Assembly (NCBI RefSeq): GCF_003581585.1
Contig: NZ_QXIR01000039.1
Span: forward strand, 1-46,416
Direction of reading: 5' to 3'
DNA from: Bacillus salacetis
Lineage (GTDB): Bacteria; Bacillota; Bacilli; Bacillales; Bacillaceae_B
DNA length: 46,416 bases
Shown here: positions 26,646 to 35,761 of the stretch, one piece after another
Position numbering within the stretch: position 1 is the first letter of the stretch
How the letters are laid out: every line of letters starts with the position of its first letter
Made by a program: the position numbers and the translations under genes
Notes under the pieces: model-generated
What the model saw: the letters and a program-made list of their open reading frames with translations, nothing else
Told to the model about the DNA's origin: nothing
The model's database searches: none

Positions 26646-26679
26646 GGCGGTTATCCGCTTTAATAAGCAGACAACCGCC
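26646..26679 (-). terminator. Hairpin downstream of the HAD phosphatase gene
   Basis: 13-bp stem (GGCGGTTATCCGC opposite GCAGACAACCGCC, with two G-U pairs) and an 8-nt loop, 5 bp beyond the stop. The following minus-strand bases are not T-rich, so termination may be inefficient. Confidence 0.55.
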
Positions 26680-26683
26680 ATTT

Positions 26684-27466
26684 TTAGATCATGTCTTTAA
26701 GGATTTCTGCGGTTCCTTCCGCAAAATTCCCATCAGAACGTTCGATGGATATCTTCTCGTCATCCGTTTCGGGAGCATCTCCTTCTCCTACCCAGAAGAA
26801 TGTCACCTCTTCTGCACCGCTTTTGCGCGCTGTTTCAGCCATGATGAAATCTCCCTGGCTGTCGCCAAAAACATACACCTGTTTTCCATTTAGGGAAGTT
26901 TGTTCAAATACCCACTTCGTCCCAACCTTTTTGGAAAGGTCTGGAGGAACAACGTCCACGCCGTAAGTAGAGACTACCACCTTTTTATTGTATTTGCCGG
27001 CGATTTTCTCAGCTTCTTTGGAATAGGCTTTTAATGCCTTTCTTGTTTTCTCGAGATGTTCTTCATCCCCGGGATCTCCGTGAACTGCTTCAACAGTTCC
27101 CATCGATTCCTTAGTGTCATCCCATTCAATTAGTCCATCGTAATCATTTTTTTTGCTGATTTGTTTTAGCTCATCATTTACCTCATCAGAAATGACGAAA
27201 TCATCATCCAGCTCCCATGAATTTATATCAGGACCTTTTCCCTTGATGGCACCGTGTTCAGCCACACAGTATAAACCGGACCAATCCTGATTTTCGCTCA
27301 GGGAAGAAAAAATATTTTCCTCCAGCCATTTTCTTGAGCGGCCAGTAATGAAGGCCAGCTGATGGTCCTGTCCGTGCAGTCTTTCGATTATATTTAAAAC
27401 ATCGTTGCTGGGGCGTGCGTGCTCGTCTGTGAGGACACCGTCCACATCGAATATAAAGAATGCCAT
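26684..27466 (-). CDS. HAD-superfamily (IIB) phosphatase
   Basis: Predicted cytosolic sugar- or small-molecule phosphatase of 260 residues. All four HAD motifs are visible: FDVDGVLTD (nucleophile Asp7 and acid Asp9), FITGRS, Lys in DLSKKVGTKW, and FGDSQGDFIM. The middle region is the C2B cap. Family resemblance is to the Cof/sucrose-phosphatase group, but the DVDG start with a Val is slightly unusual for it. Substrate unknown. ATG 27466 follows AGGAGGTTAC. No operon partner. Confidence 0.8.
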   Translation of the reverse strand: MAFFIFDVDGVLTDEHARPSNDVLNIIERLHGQDHQLAFITGRSRKWLEENIFSSLSENQDWSGLYCVAEHGAIKGKGPDINSWELDDDFVISDEVNDELKQISKKNDYDGLIEWDDTKESMGTVEAVHGDPGDEEHLEKTRKALKAYSKEAEKIAGKYNKKVVVSTYGVDVVPPDLSKKVGTKWVFEQTSLNGKQVYVFGDSQGDFIMAETARKSGAEEVTFFWVGEGDAPETDDEKISIERSDGNFAEGTAEILKDMI

Positions 27467-27668
27467 TGTAACCTCCTTTTTATAGAGTAATATATACCCT
27501 ATTTTTATAAAAAATAGAGTGAAATTAGTAAAAATGAGGCAGAGTTTTGGTTGATGGGTACAGTGTTGCTGGATTTGTGTGCGCGAGGGAAATCAAAATC
27601 GAAAAATATAAAAGCTTGATGGGGCTGCCGATTTGGGGAAATGTTATATCGAAGTCGGCATAGAACCT

Positions 27669-27880
27669 CAATGAGGTGGTCGATTGGGTGGAACCGCCAA
27701 ATCGGAGTAGTCAAAGGGGGCCAATGAGGAGGTCGATTGGGTGAAACTGCTGAATCGGTGTAGTCAAAGGAGGCCAATGGGGAGGTTGATTGGGTGAAAC
27801 TGCTGAATCGGTGTAGTCAAAGGAGGCCAATGGGGAGGTTGATTGGATGGAACCGCCAAATCCATGTAGTCATAGGAGGG
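27669..27880. repeat. Tandem repeat, 53-bp unit x 4
   Basis: Units begin CAATG(A/G)GG at 27669, 27722, 27775 and 27828, exactly 53 bp apart. Units 2 and 3 are nearly identical; 1 and 4 differ at several positions. In unit 1, CGATTGGGTGG and CCGCCAAATCG form an inverted repeat with a 2-bp loop. Not CRISPR: no spacers. Frames of 60-90 codons on both strands arise from the repeat period and are not supported. The rest of the 27467-28064 gap shows no convincing gene; a basic frame ending ...DVPAAKAKDIKKKTKY at 27982 lacks a start codon at its ribosome-like site. Confidence 0.92.
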
Positions 27881-28064
27881 TTTCCCTCGAAAAGCGGGAG
27901 GGGTTCATCAAACAGGAAAAAACATAAAAATGATGTCCCCGCAGCGAAAGCAAAGGACATCAAAAAGAAAACTAAATATTAATCAGGTCCTCGCATTGAT
28001 CCGAAGAGGCCGCTTCCAAAGCGGGCAGACTATCACACAGCCTGCCTATTTCCCGGCGCCTGAT

Positions 28065-28772
28065 TCACCATTCCTTCGGTTCGTAATCAAGGTCACTGAA
28101 CAACTGCTTTTTCTCTTTTTTGGAAAGATCGCGCCACTGGCCGACTGGAAGGTTTCCTAAGTGGATATTCATGATCCGCACCCGTTGGAGCCGCAGTACA
28201 TCATATCCCAAAGCTTCGCACATGCGGCGGATCTGCCTGTTCATCCCCTGGGTCAGTATGATTTTAAAATCATATTTGGAAAGCTGTTCTACCTTACAAG
28301 GAAGGGTCTTTGTTCCCAATATCTTGACGCCTTCCGACATTTGCTTCAGGAATTCAGGGGTTATGGGCTTGTCTACCGAAACGTTATATTCTTTTTCATG
28401 CTCATTTTCCGCTCGGAGGATCTCATTGACAATGTCTCCATCGTTGGTCAGAAGAATCAGACCATCTGAGTCTTTATCAAGCCGTCCAATGTTGAATATC
28501 CTCAGGGGGTGATTCACAAGGTCAACAATGTTTCCCTTGACGCCTTTTTCAGTTGTACTCGTGATTCCGACTGGTTTGTTTAATGCAATATAGACATTGT
28601 TCCGGGCAACCCTGATCTGCTGCCCGCTTACCCTGATATCGTCGCCGGATTCAACCTGGTCACCGATTTTTGCCTTTTTCCCATTAATGGTGACTCTTCC
28701 TTCTTCAATCAGCCTGTCTGCGCCTCGTCGTGATGCTTTCCCTGCTTCACTGATAAATTTATTTATACGCAA
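28065..28772 (-). CDS. rluF: rRNA pseudouridine synthase, RsuA/RluF type
   Basis: Converts a specific uridine in 23S rRNA to pseudouridine. 235 residues: an S4 RNA-binding domain (1-60, [21 protein letters not shown]) and the catalytic domain with the conserved [17 protein letters not shown] (catalytic Asp99) and GMNRQIRRM near 176-184. The [17 protein letters not shown] block best fits RluF (U2604) rather than RluB or RsuA, but substrate site assignment from sequence alone is tentative. Confidence 0.85.
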   Translation of the reverse strand: MRINKFISEAGKASRRGADRLIEEGRVTINGKKAKIGDQVESGDDIRVSGQQIRVARNNVYIALNKPVGITSTTEKGVKGNIVDLVNHPLRIFNIGRLDKDSDGLILLTNDGDIVNEILRAENEHEKEYNVSVDKPITPEFLKQMSEGVKILGTKTLPCKVEQLSKYDFKIILTQGMNRQIRRMCEALGYDVLRLQRVRIMNIHLGNLPVGQWRDLSKKEKKQLFSDLDYEPKEW

Positions 28773-28892
28773 TTAGAACACACACCTTCATCATTATCAT
28801 TGTAGCTTAAGAATATCCAATTACCGGCTGGTTTTCAAGGAAGGGTGGCGAGCAGGAGGGAAATCTTCTGGCCGATTTTATTAAAGGCGATA

Positions 28893-28920
28893 GAAAAAAC
28901 CCGGCCAGTACAGCCGGGAT
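28893..28920 (-). terminator. Terminator of the BceAB-like operon
   Basis: On the minus strand CCCGGCT..TGGCCGGG-type stem followed by TTTTTT, 8 bp after the permease stop. Confidence 0.85.
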
Positions 28921-28927
28921 AAATCAT

Positions 28928-30874
28928 TTAGAGCGCTGCCTTGATCACTTTCTTATAATACAGGACGGACAGTAAGCCAAAGATTGAATAAAAGGCAGTA
29001 TATAGCCCCATAACGATGATCATCGGTGTCCACAATTCGGTTCCGAAGAAGAACCAGCCAGACTTGACAGCAAAATAGCTGTGAAGCAATCCAGTGACAA
29101 GGGGAATCCCGAAATTGAACACCTGCTTCAGCTGGATTCCTTTCAGCAGGTCGCCTTGAGTATAGCCGAGCTTTCTCAGGATCGTGTAGTGCTGGCGTTC
29201 GCTTTCGCTCTCATCCATTTGTTTGAAGTAGAGAATGCATCCTGATGTGATGAGGAATGCCAGTCCCAGGAAACCGACGATGAACATGACGGTGCCCATC
29301 ATTTGCTTTTGAATGGTGCTCATCGCCAATTGAGAGTCATTACCTTCTTTTTCTGCTAAGTCCGTTTCGCTGAAGAGCTCATTTGCCTTTTCTATCTGGG
29401 ACTCGTTTTCGATCTCCATTCCAATATAAAGAGAAGAAGGTTTCTGGATCTCCGGGTCAAGGTCGCTCTTAAGACTGTCAAAGGTATCTTCGTCTACTAC
29501 AGCTATAGGAAAGCCGCCAGTAGTGAAATACCTGGAAATATAATACTCTGGTTGTATTCCCATATACTTTTGCTGAGTTTTGCTGGAACTGCCAAGCAAT
29601 GACACTTTTCCTGAATCTTTTAGGGAGAGGAAGGACTGGACCAGGCTATTATATCCTGTAAACAAAAGCTCATCGTTTTTAAGCTCTATTCCATCTACCG
29701 AATTTTCACTAATAACAGGGAACGTCAATCTTTTAGGATTCAAGTTCATTTCGTCAAGCTTGGAATCCATAATATCAGAAGCATCCAGATTTACCTGAAG
29801 AACCTCGATTGTTTTTTCACTAAAAGGAATTCCGTTCTCCTTCAAGATACCTTTAAACTGCTGCATGTCCTGTTTATTGGTAAAAGTGAAATCCGCAGGA
29901 ACATTACTTTGCGCTAATTTTTCAGCAGAATAATAAGAGATATAGCTTAGGGAAAGCAGTGCGATGGCGAGCGCGGAAACGGTTGTAATAATTGTCAGAA
30001 GAAGAGCGTTCGACTTCATCCGGAACATTATGGATGAAAGGGAAAGGACTTCATAAATGTTTAAATAGCCATTCTTGCTGTTTCTTATCAAGTTGGCAAT
30101 GAACCGAATGGATCCTTTATAAAAGAAGTACGTTCCGCTGATGACAGATGCCAGAATGACAATCATCGCTAGGAATATTTGGTTCATCGTTGCGAAATCT
30201 CCTCCAAATAACTTCGAAGATAAGTAGTAGCCAGAAAGGATCAAAGTCAAACCGAGAACTCCCATGAAAACTTCCCAGAATGAAATTTTCTTTACTCTAT
30301 CTTCTGTAGAGCTTGTAACCCGGAATAATGAGAGGATGCTCTGCCTTTTGATAAATGTATAATTCATAATCATGATCAGCAGATAGATTCCTGCAAATAC
30401 AATCAAGGTTTGGACCAGGGCACGTTCGGAAAAATGAAGAGTGGCGATGGCATCGACACCGCTCAATTTGAACAGAATCATGATGATTAATTTTGAAAAA
30501 GAAAAGCCGATGAAGATGCCGGCTACAACTGAACCAAAATAAAGAATGAAATTTTCAGCGCTCAGTAGTTGGAAGATCCGGCCTTTAGTCAGCCCAATTA
30601 ATTGGAACAAACCTATTTCTTTACTGCGTCGTTTGATAAAGATAGTGTTAGCGTAGAGTAGGAAAATCGAGACGATGGCTACAAGCAAAATCGCTGCTGC
30701 TCTTATCGCTGCTGCTCCTTTTATTGAATCTTTTGTTCCATCCATTGAGGGATCAAACTGCAATGTGACAAACGCAAAGTATAAGGCCACACTGAAAATC
30801 AAAGCGAAAACGTAGAGATAATAGTTCTTAAGATTTTTCTTCAGGTTGCGGAAGATAAGATCATTCATGCTCAT
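28928..30874 (-). CDS. BceB-type peptide-antibiotic detoxification permease
   Basis: FtsX-like ABC permease, about 648 residues, ten predicted helices with a large extracellular domain between helices 7 and 8 (about residues 315-525), the part that senses and handles lantibiotics/bacitracin-type peptides in this family. With the adjacent ATPase and two-component system it should form a sensory complex where transport flux is itself the signal. ATG 30874 is preferred (GGCGG 8 nt upstream); an in-frame GTG at 30883 is closer to that site. Start overlaps the ATPase gene by 14 bp. Length is as usual for BceB/YxdM/VraG. Confidence 0.9.
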   Translation of the reverse strand: MSMNDLIFRNLKKNLKNYYLYVFALIFSVALYFAFVTLQFDPSMDGTKDSIKGAAAIRAAAILLVAIVSIFLLYANTIFIKRRSKEIGLFQLIGLTKGRIFQLLSAENFILYFGSVVAGIFIGFSFSKLIIMILFKLSGVDAIATLHFSERALVQTLIVFAGIYLLIMIMNYTFIKRQSILSLFRVTSSTEDRVKKISFWEVFMGVLGLTLILSGYYLSSKLFGGDFATMNQIFLAMIVILASVISGTYFFYKGSIRFIANLIRNSKNGYLNIYEVLSLSSIMFRMKSNALLLTIITTVSALAIALLSLSYISYYSAEKLAQSNVPADFTFTNKQDMQQFKGILKENGIPFSEKTIEVLQVNLDASDIMDSKLDEMNLNPKRLTFPVISENSVDGIELKNDELLFTGYNSLVQSFLSLKDSGKVSLLGSSSKTQQKYMGIQPEYYISRYFTTGGFPIAVVDEDTFDSLKSDLDPEIQKPSSLYIGMEIENESQIEKANELFSETDLAEKEGNDSQLAMSTIQKQMMGTVMFIVGFLGLAFLITSGCILYFKQMDESESERQHYTILRKLGYTQGDLLKGIQLKQVFNFGIPLVTGLLHSYFAVKSGWFFFGTELWTPMIIVMGLYTAFYSIFGLLSVLYYKKVIKAAL

Positions 30875-31625
30875 ACTGAACACCGCCTAATACCGCCTGG
30901 GTTTTGATGATATCTTTGAAAAAGCTTTGTCTGGATTGTTCCCCTTTGACAAGCTGGGTGTAAATCTGGCCGTCTTTTATAAAGATGACTCTGCTGCAGA
31001 AGCTCGCAGCCGTCGGATCATGAGTGACCATTGCTATGGTCGCTTTTCTTTCTTGATTTAAATCGGCAAGTTTATTGAGAAGGTCTGATGCCGATTTAGA
31101 ATCAAGGGCACCGGTTGGTTCATCGGCAAAAATGATGCTTGGTTCATGTATGAAAGCCCTCGCAGCAGAAGTCCTTTGTTTCTGTCCCCCTGAGATTTCA
31201 TTAGGATATTTATCTTTGATTTCGTAGATCCCAAGCTCTTCTCCTAAAACCCTGAATCTCTCTTCTGCTTCTTTTCTAGGGGTTTTGGTAATGGATAAGG
31301 GTAGAAGGATATTTTCCTTCACTGTCAGAGTATCCAGCAGGTTGTACTCCTGAAAAATGAAACCCAGGTGGCTCTTTCGGAATTGTGCAAGATGCTTTTC
31401 CTTAAGAGAAGTCATTTCACTGCCATTGATGACGATGCTGCCCTCGCTGACTTTATCAATCGATGACAGGACATTAAGTAAGGTCGTTTTCCCAGAGCCG
31501 GAAGCCCCCATGATACCGACAAACTCCCCTTTGTCTATAGAAAGGTCGATCCCTTTCAGGACTTCCTGTTTATTAAATTTATTTCCGTAGCTTTTATGGA
31601 TTTTAGCCGCTTCTAAAATATTCAT
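30861..31625 (-). CDS. BceA-type ABC transporter ATPase
   Basis: ATPase partner of the BceB-like permease, 254 residues. Walker [10 protein letters not shown] (40-48), Q-loop in [15 protein letters not shown], signature SGGQKQR, Walker [14 protein letters not shown] and the H-loop in MVTHDP are all present. [19 protein letters not shown] is the form usual in the BceA/MacB group. ATG 31625 behind AAAGGAG. It follows the two-component system genes (transcribed in the same direction) behind its own -10. Confidence 0.93.
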   Translation of the reverse strand: MNILEAAKIHKSYGNKFNKQEVLKGIDLSIDKGEFVGIMGASGSGKTTLLNVLSSIDKVSEGSIVINGSEMTSLKEKHLAQFRKSHLGFIFQEYNLLDTLTVKENILLPLSITKTPRKEAEERFRVLGEELGIYEIKDKYPNEISGGQKQRTSAARAFIHEPSIIFADEPTGALDSKSASDLLNKLADLNQERKATIAMVTHDPTAASFCSRVIFIKDGQIYTQLVKGEQSRQSFFKDIIKTQAVLGGVQYEHE

Positions 31626-31656
31626 AGCTTCAATCTCCTTTTAAGTTGATATGTCC

Positions 31657-31662
31657 ATTATA
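31657..31662 (-). promoter_or_regulatory. -10 element of the bceA-type promoter
   Basis: On the minus strand a perfect TATAAT lies about 30 bp before the bceA-type ATG. No good -35 is seen 17 bp upstream, as expected of a promoter needing a response-regulator activator. Confidence 0.6.
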
Positions 31663-31709
31663 GAAAGACGGCACACGATTTTCCTGCGAATCATCTAACA
31701 ATATGCAAA

Positions 31710-31735
31710 AGCATGTGACAGTTTTGTCACATGCT
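31710..31735. promoter_or_regulatory. Hairpin serving as bceS terminator and possible BceR-type operator
   Basis: AGCATGTGACA, a 4-bp loop, TGTCACATGCT: an 11-4-11 perfect palindrome. The kinase stop codon (TGA, 31729-31727) lies inside it. On the minus strand it is followed by TTTT, so it may terminate the kinase transcript. The inner TGACA-N4-TGTCA resembles the BceR-family TNACA-N4-TGTAA site and sits about 55-70 bp upstream of the bceA-type -10. Confidence 0.6.
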
Positions 31736-32731
31736 CCTGATGGTGGTGAAAGCATTCTCCTGTGGGAAGACCAGCTGAAAAGTGGTACCGCGGCCGGGTA
31801 CGGAATTTACCGACAGACTGATATGAAGCGGGCCGGCTGCTTTCTTGGCAAGGTATAATCCCATCCCTGTAGAGGCACTGTCATGATGGTGGACCGTGGA
31901 AGTGAAACCTTTTTCAAATATCCTGGGAAGGTCTTTAGGGTCGATGCCCCTGCCAAAATCCTGTATTGTCAGCACCGTCTTTCCGTCTTTGCCGCTGCTG
32001 TTAATGACAATATCGGAGTCTTTGCTGTATTTAACAGCATTGGACAGCACTTGTCTGAGGATGAAGGCAAGCCACTTGGCGTCACTGACAACAAGGGATT
32101 TGCCAAGGTTGATTTCAAATCCGATGCCTTTTTGGATACACCAGGATTGCAGTGTCTTGATTTCTCCGTAAAGAATCTCTTCCACATCCGTTTTTTCGAG
32201 ATACAAGTCACTATCAATGAAAGAGATCCTTTTTTGGTGAAGCTTCTGGTCCAAAAGCAGGTGAATCCGCAGCCATTCATAAGTTAAGGCCGCCTTCATT
32301 GTTTCATTATCCATCCTTCCGATCATTAGATGCATGGTGGTCAAGGGGGTCTTTACTTCATGAATCCAGGAAAGGAGGTCGTCTTTCTCCTGCTCCAGTT
32401 CCGTTCGATTCTTCGAAGCAGCTTTCCTTAATGTTTCGGTTTGTCCTGTCAGGCTGTCTTCAATGATTTGTTCAAATGGACTGTCACTGTGGACAAGCGT
32501 GGATGGATCAAGGTCATCGGCGCGGTCCATTAAGGACTTATAAAAAGTCGTTTCTTTGTTGTAACGAACGGCGAGGAAGATGGAAAAAAAGATCAATGAC
32601 AGAAACACGAAATACAAAATCGGCTCCAGGGGGAGGGACGTATCCAGATAAGCGAAAAAAAGCAGGAAAGCCAGAAAGGAGATGAAGAGTAAAATCCAGC
32701 TGAGTCTTTCTCGTAAAAACATTCTGATCAT
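31727..32731 (-). CDS. Intramembrane-sensing histidine kinase, BceS type
   Basis: 334-residue kinase, the same length as B. subtilis BceS, with two N-terminal helices (about 11-29 and 38-55) separated by only a few extracellular residues, so it cannot bind ligand itself and must be triggered by the transporter. Phosphoacceptor His124 is in WIHEVKTPL. N-box FILRQVLSNAVKYS, G1 DFGRGI and G2 STGMGLYLAKK are intact. It overlaps the response-regulator gene by 4 bp (ATGA type), showing tight co-translation. Confidence 0.92.
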   Translation of the reverse strand: MIRMFLRERLSWILLFISFLAFLLFFAYLDTSLPLEPILYFVFLSLIFFSIFLAVRYNKETTFYKSLMDRADDLDPSTLVHSDSPFEQIIEDSLTGQTETLRKAASKNRTELEQEKDDLLSWIHEVKTPLTTMHLMIGRMDNETMKAALTYEWLRIHLLLDQKLHQKRISFIDSDLYLEKTDVEEILYGEIKTLQSWCIQKGIGFEINLGKSLVVSDAKWLAFILRQVLSNAVKYSKDSDIVINSSGKDGKTVLTIQDFGRGIDPKDLPRIFEKGFTSTVHHHDSASTGMGLYLAKKAAGPLHISLSVNSVPGRGTTFQLVFPQENAFTTIRSM

Positions 32732-33420
32732 AAGGCTGTCTCTTCCTTGGCGGTATATCCTTGTCCGACTTTTGTCTGGATGAAGCTCCCTAGTCCTATT
32801 TCTTCAAGGCGTTTCCGGAGACGGTTGACATTGACGGTGAGCGTATTGTCACTGATGAAACGCTTGTCATCCCATAGGCTTTCCATCAGTTTTTCCCGGC
32901 TGACGATTTTGTTTTTCTCTTTGATCAGCAGCTTTAGAATGAATATTTCGTTTTTTGTCAATTCAATCGTTCCCGCTTCATTTGTAACGGTATTTTTTTC
33001 GTAATCGACAGCTGCACCGTTCCAGGTCTTCAGTTGAACATTATTTTCCGTGCTGTAATTGTAGACTCTGCGCAGTATAGCTTGAATCTTGGCCACCAGC
33101 ACCTCGAAATGGAATGGCTTCTGGATAAAGTCATCAGCCCCGAGCTGCATGGACATGACCATATCTGTTGGATGGTCGCGCGAGGATAAGAAGATGATCG
33201 GGACATTGGAGTGGGAGCGTATCAGCCGGCACCAATGAAAACCGTCAAACTTGGGAAGCTGGATGTCTATGATGACCAATTCAGGTTTATGTTCTGTAAA
33301 CTCCTGGAGGACAAGACCAAAGTCTTCAATTCCCTTGACCTCGTATGACCATTGGGATAATCGTTCTTTTATTTCATGGAATAATGTTGAGTCATCTTCA
33401 ATGACAAGAATTTTAAACAC
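32728..33420 (-). CDS. OmpR-family response regulator, BceR type
   Basis: Receiver (about 1-115; acidic pocket Glu8-Asp9-Asp10, phosphoacceptor Asp52 in LVIIDIQLP) plus a winged-helix C-terminus (about 130-230). About 230 residues. Expected to activate the adjacent bceAB-type operon when peptide antibiotics are present. Family members begin near FKILVIEDD, so GTG 33420 is preferred; a GTG at 33432 would add four residues and neither start has a strong ribosome site. No clear promoter was recognised upstream. Confidence 0.9.
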   Translation of the reverse strand: MFKILVIEDDSTLFHEIKERLSQWSYEVKGIEDFGLVLQEFTEHKPELVIIDIQLPKFDGFHWCRLIRSHSNVPIIFLSSRDHPTDMVMSMQLGADDFIQKPFHFEVLVAKIQAILRRVYNYSTENNVQLKTWNGAAVDYEKNTVTNEAGTIELTKNEIFILKLLIKEKNKIVSREKLMESLWDDKRFISDNTLTVNVNRLRKRLEEIGLGSFIQTKVGQGYTAKEETAL

Positions 33421-33543
33421 TGCTAACACCACACTGTCTGCCTGATTTTATTACGATTATAGCAGAGTTTACCTTGTGTCCTGCAAGTGGTGAACCCAAA
33501 ATGTATGATGGTGTTGAACTAACTGTTATAGGCGTGAAGACTC

Positions 33544-33596
33544 TGCGGTCCCGTCAAGATTGGCGGTTCGCTCATGGGAGAGAGGGGCATGCCGCA
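33544..33596. other. Nested stem-loop of unknown type
   Basis: TGCGG/CCGCA encloses TCCCGT/ATGGGA, which encloses GCG-GTT-CGC: three coaxial stems within 53 bp in a gap (33421-33732) without any gene. Sequence is GC-richer than the surroundings. No known RNA family was recognised. It could be a remnant of a mobile element's non-coding end or an RNA gene. Confidence 0.35.
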
Positions 33597-33732
33597 CTAC
33601 AACGTAGAATTAGTCCATAAGGGCAGGAGGGTTCTTGTCAGCAGGTGAGGTTAAGGAAGTACGATTCCTGTTCTCATAGCGGAATGGCTGAGAGCGTACT
33701 TAAGCTTCATTTATCGCTATTTAAAAGCAACA

Positions 33733-33919
33733 GGCTGTTTTCGCATTTATTGTTGCTTTCGGAAAATCCCGGGTGCCGGATTTTTCCCCTGTAATCAAGG
33801 TTTTACTTTCGAAAAGAACGAGCAGCTCTTTTCTTTCCTGCTGATCGGGTTTTTACGGCGATTTACCAGGAAAATTTTTAAATTTATATTGAATAGCAAA
33901 AAAGTTTACGAAAAGAGCC
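33733..33919 (+). repeat. Interspersed repeat, copy D (187 bp)
   Basis: Begins GGCTGTTTTCGCATTTATTG and ends GTTTACGAAAAGAGCC. The internal hairpin GGAAAATCC/GGATTTTTCC, the GAACGAGCAGCTCTTTTC block and GATTTACCAGGA are present. Both flanking genes are on the minus strand, so this copy runs antisense to local transcription. Confidence 0.9.
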
Positions 33920-33920
33920 A

Positions 33921-33957
33921 AGAAAAAGAGAACGGAAGCATTAGCGGCTGCGTTCTC
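33921..33957 (-). terminator. Terminator of the dimethylargininase-like gene
   Basis: GAGAACG/CGTTCTC stem with secondary pairing; on the minus strand it is followed by TTTTTCTT, 38 bp after the stop. It abuts repeat copy D. Confidence 0.75.
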
Positions 33958-33994
33958 CATCTGAATGTTTCAGGTTTCCGTGTTGAGGACCTTT

Positions 33995-34873
33995 TTAGTG
34001 TGTAGCGTCATTCGCTGTGCTCTCACGCAAGACTGGAAGCGAGCAGCAACGGAAGGATCCGCCTGACTTGATGATTTCGGTAATATCGACTTCCAAGACG
34101 CTGAAGCCCCTTTGCCGGAGTTCATTGTTGACTCCCTTATTGATGGGGAGACTGAGAATTTTCTTGTTCCCAATGGACAGGAGGTTGGTTCCAAGTGTGA
34201 ATTGTTCCTCTTTTGAGACATCAATCAACTCATATCGAGAGCCGAAGAACTCAATATCCTGTTCTGTAAGAGCCTCACGGAAGATGAGTGCTTCTGTAGG
34301 AGATATGACATTGAACACACAATCCAAATGAAGGTATTCAGCCTTGAATTTAATCCCTTTCACTTCCATGTTGGGCAGGAGGCTTTGAAGATGGTCTACG
34401 GAACTTTGGGTTGTCCTGTCGCTCAGCCCCACATACACAGTATTTTGGTCGATGACCACGTCCCCGCCTTCAATTCTATCTTCTGCCAGGTTGTAGTAGG
34501 AAAGATCCTCGTCTTCAAGCCATTGCTTCAGTACAGCTTCTTCACCCCTCCTGACATTGCTTGCCATCCTTGCGACAAAGACAGTCTGGCCTATGGTGAA
34601 CCCGATATCCCTGGTGAAGACCTGTTCATGATATTTTTTGTGATACGGCAGCAGGGCTACCTCGACACCATTATCTCTTAATGTTTTCACGAACTCCCCA
34701 TGCTGTTCGACTGCCTTTTCTATATGTATGCCCTCATCCTTGAATTTTCGCTGGGTTTCGTTGATGACATCCCTGATTGTCATATAATGGGGTTCGCATA
34801 GAATGACCCGCTTCAACGTATCGTATTCACTCCTGCAAAACGTCCTGTGGTTCTTCGGGGATTCAGTACTCAT
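33995..34873 (-). CDS. Dimethylarginine dimethylaminohydrolase-like amidinotransferase-fold enzyme
   Basis: Guanidine-modifying superfamily enzyme, 292 residues, related to DDAH and arginine deiminase (B. subtilis YkgA type). Probable catalytic residues: acidic pair in the EGGDVVID region, His in YLHLDCVF and Cys in SFRCCSLP (Cys276 or Cys277). These hydrolyse the guanidino carbon of arginine derivatives to release an amine or ammonia plus citrulline. Physiological substrate is not known for the bacterial group. ATG 34873 behind GAGGAGAG; the frame upstream to 34999 has no ribosome site. Divergent from folE. Confidence 0.82.
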   Translation of the reverse strand: MSTESPKNHRTFCRSEYDTLKRVILCEPHYMTIRDVINETQRKFKDEGIHIEKAVEQHGEFVKTLRDNGVEVALLPYHKKYHEQVFTRDIGFTIGQTVFVARMASNVRRGEEAVLKQWLEDEDLSYYNLAEDRIEGGDVVIDQNTVYVGLSDRTTQSSVDHLQSLLPNMEVKGIKFKAEYLHLDCVFNVISPTEALIFREALTEQDIEFFGSRYELIDVSKEEQFTLGTNLLSIGNKKILSLPINKGVNNELRQRGFSVLEVDITEIIKSGGSFRCCSLPVLRESTANDATH

Positions 34874-35099
34874 TAGAACTCTCCTCACAAATGAATTTAC
34901 CCTTAGGATAAACCGTATGAGCGGATAATATTTATGGTTTTTTATGAGGGCTCGGGAAAGGGAAACAAAAATGGTAATGATTTTCAAGGAGCATTCCAAT
35001 ATAAAAGGTTGATGAACTTTGTGATATAGTAAGGATACATGAAACCGTAAGATGTTTCTTCTTAAGGTTTTATTTCATAATAGAGTGGAGAGATTTATT

Positions 35100-35738
35100 A
35101 TGTTAATGACCGAAGATCAATTCATGATTAAAAAGCTCCAAGATTTGTTCAAAGGAACTTCTGGAGATATAGATAAAGATATAATCAAGGCTCAGCAGTA
35201 TATGGATGGAATCAAAACCCTCATAGAACTCTGCGGGGACGATCCCGAACGTGACGGGCTTCAGGACACGCCTTTCCGTGTCTTGAAAGCATTCAGGGAG
35301 TACACTGAGGGGTACAGAGAAGATCCTAAGCTTCACCTGGAAAAGACATTCGATGTCGAGCATAAGGAGCTGGTGATGGTAAAGGACATCGAGTTCTACT
35401 CCATGTGTGAGCATCATTTTGCCCCGTTCTTTGGAGTCGCTCATGTCGGCTATGTCCCTGACAAGAAAATCACAGGCTTATCCAAAATCGGCCGTATGGT
35501 CGAAGGGTATGCGAAACGCTTTCAGGTTCAGGAAAGGCTGACAAATGAAATTGCCCAGGCTGTAGAGGACATCCTGGAACCGCAGGGTACAATGGTCGTA
35601 GTCGAAGCAAAGCATATGTGCATGTGCGGGCGGGGCATCAAGAAGTCCAATGCTTCTACCACAACCACAGCCGTACGGGGATTGTATGCTGACAAAGCGG
35701 ATGCAAGGATGGAATTCATTTCTCTTCTAAATAGATAA
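35100..35738 (+). CDS. folE: GTP cyclohydrolase I
   Basis: Converts GTP to 7,8-dihydroneopterin triphosphate, the first step toward folate and other pterins. 212 residues. The zinc-ligand segments CEHHFAPFFG and MCMCGRGIKKS, plus KITGLSKIGRMVEGYAKRFQVQERLT, are canonical for the type I enzyme. About 20 residues longer at the N-terminus than the 190-residue MtrA of B. subtilis. ATG 35100 has GTGGAGAG upstream; an in-frame ATG at 35052 does not. Next gene, an SDR, begins 24 bp later, so they probably form a two-gene operon outside the usual mtrAB locus. Confidence 0.93.
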   Translation: MLMTEDQFMIKKLQDLFKGTSGDIDKDIIKAQQYMDGIKTLIELCGDDPERDGLQDTPFRVLKAFREYTEGYREDPKLHLEKTFDVEHKELVMVKDIEFYSMCEHHFAPFFGVAHVGYVPDKKITGLSKIGRMVEGYAKRFQVQERLTNEIAQAVEDILEPQGTMVVVEAKHMCMCGRGIKKSNASTTTTAVRGLYADKADARMEFISLLNR

Positions 35739-35761
35739 AGTCGATATTGCAGGTGAAAAAA

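Noticed and set aside
27505..27777. 90-residue frame on the minus strand across the tandem repeat
   Set aside because: Sequence repeats follow the 53-bp period and no ribosome site was seen.
27669..27880. Possible CRISPR array
   Set aside because: Units are contiguous 53-bp tandem copies with no unique spacers and no cas genes nearby.
27794..27982. Small basic protein ending KKKTKY after the tandem repeat
   Set aside because: The 5' part lies in the repeat array and no start codon follows the AGGAGG-like sequence; at best a broken gene.
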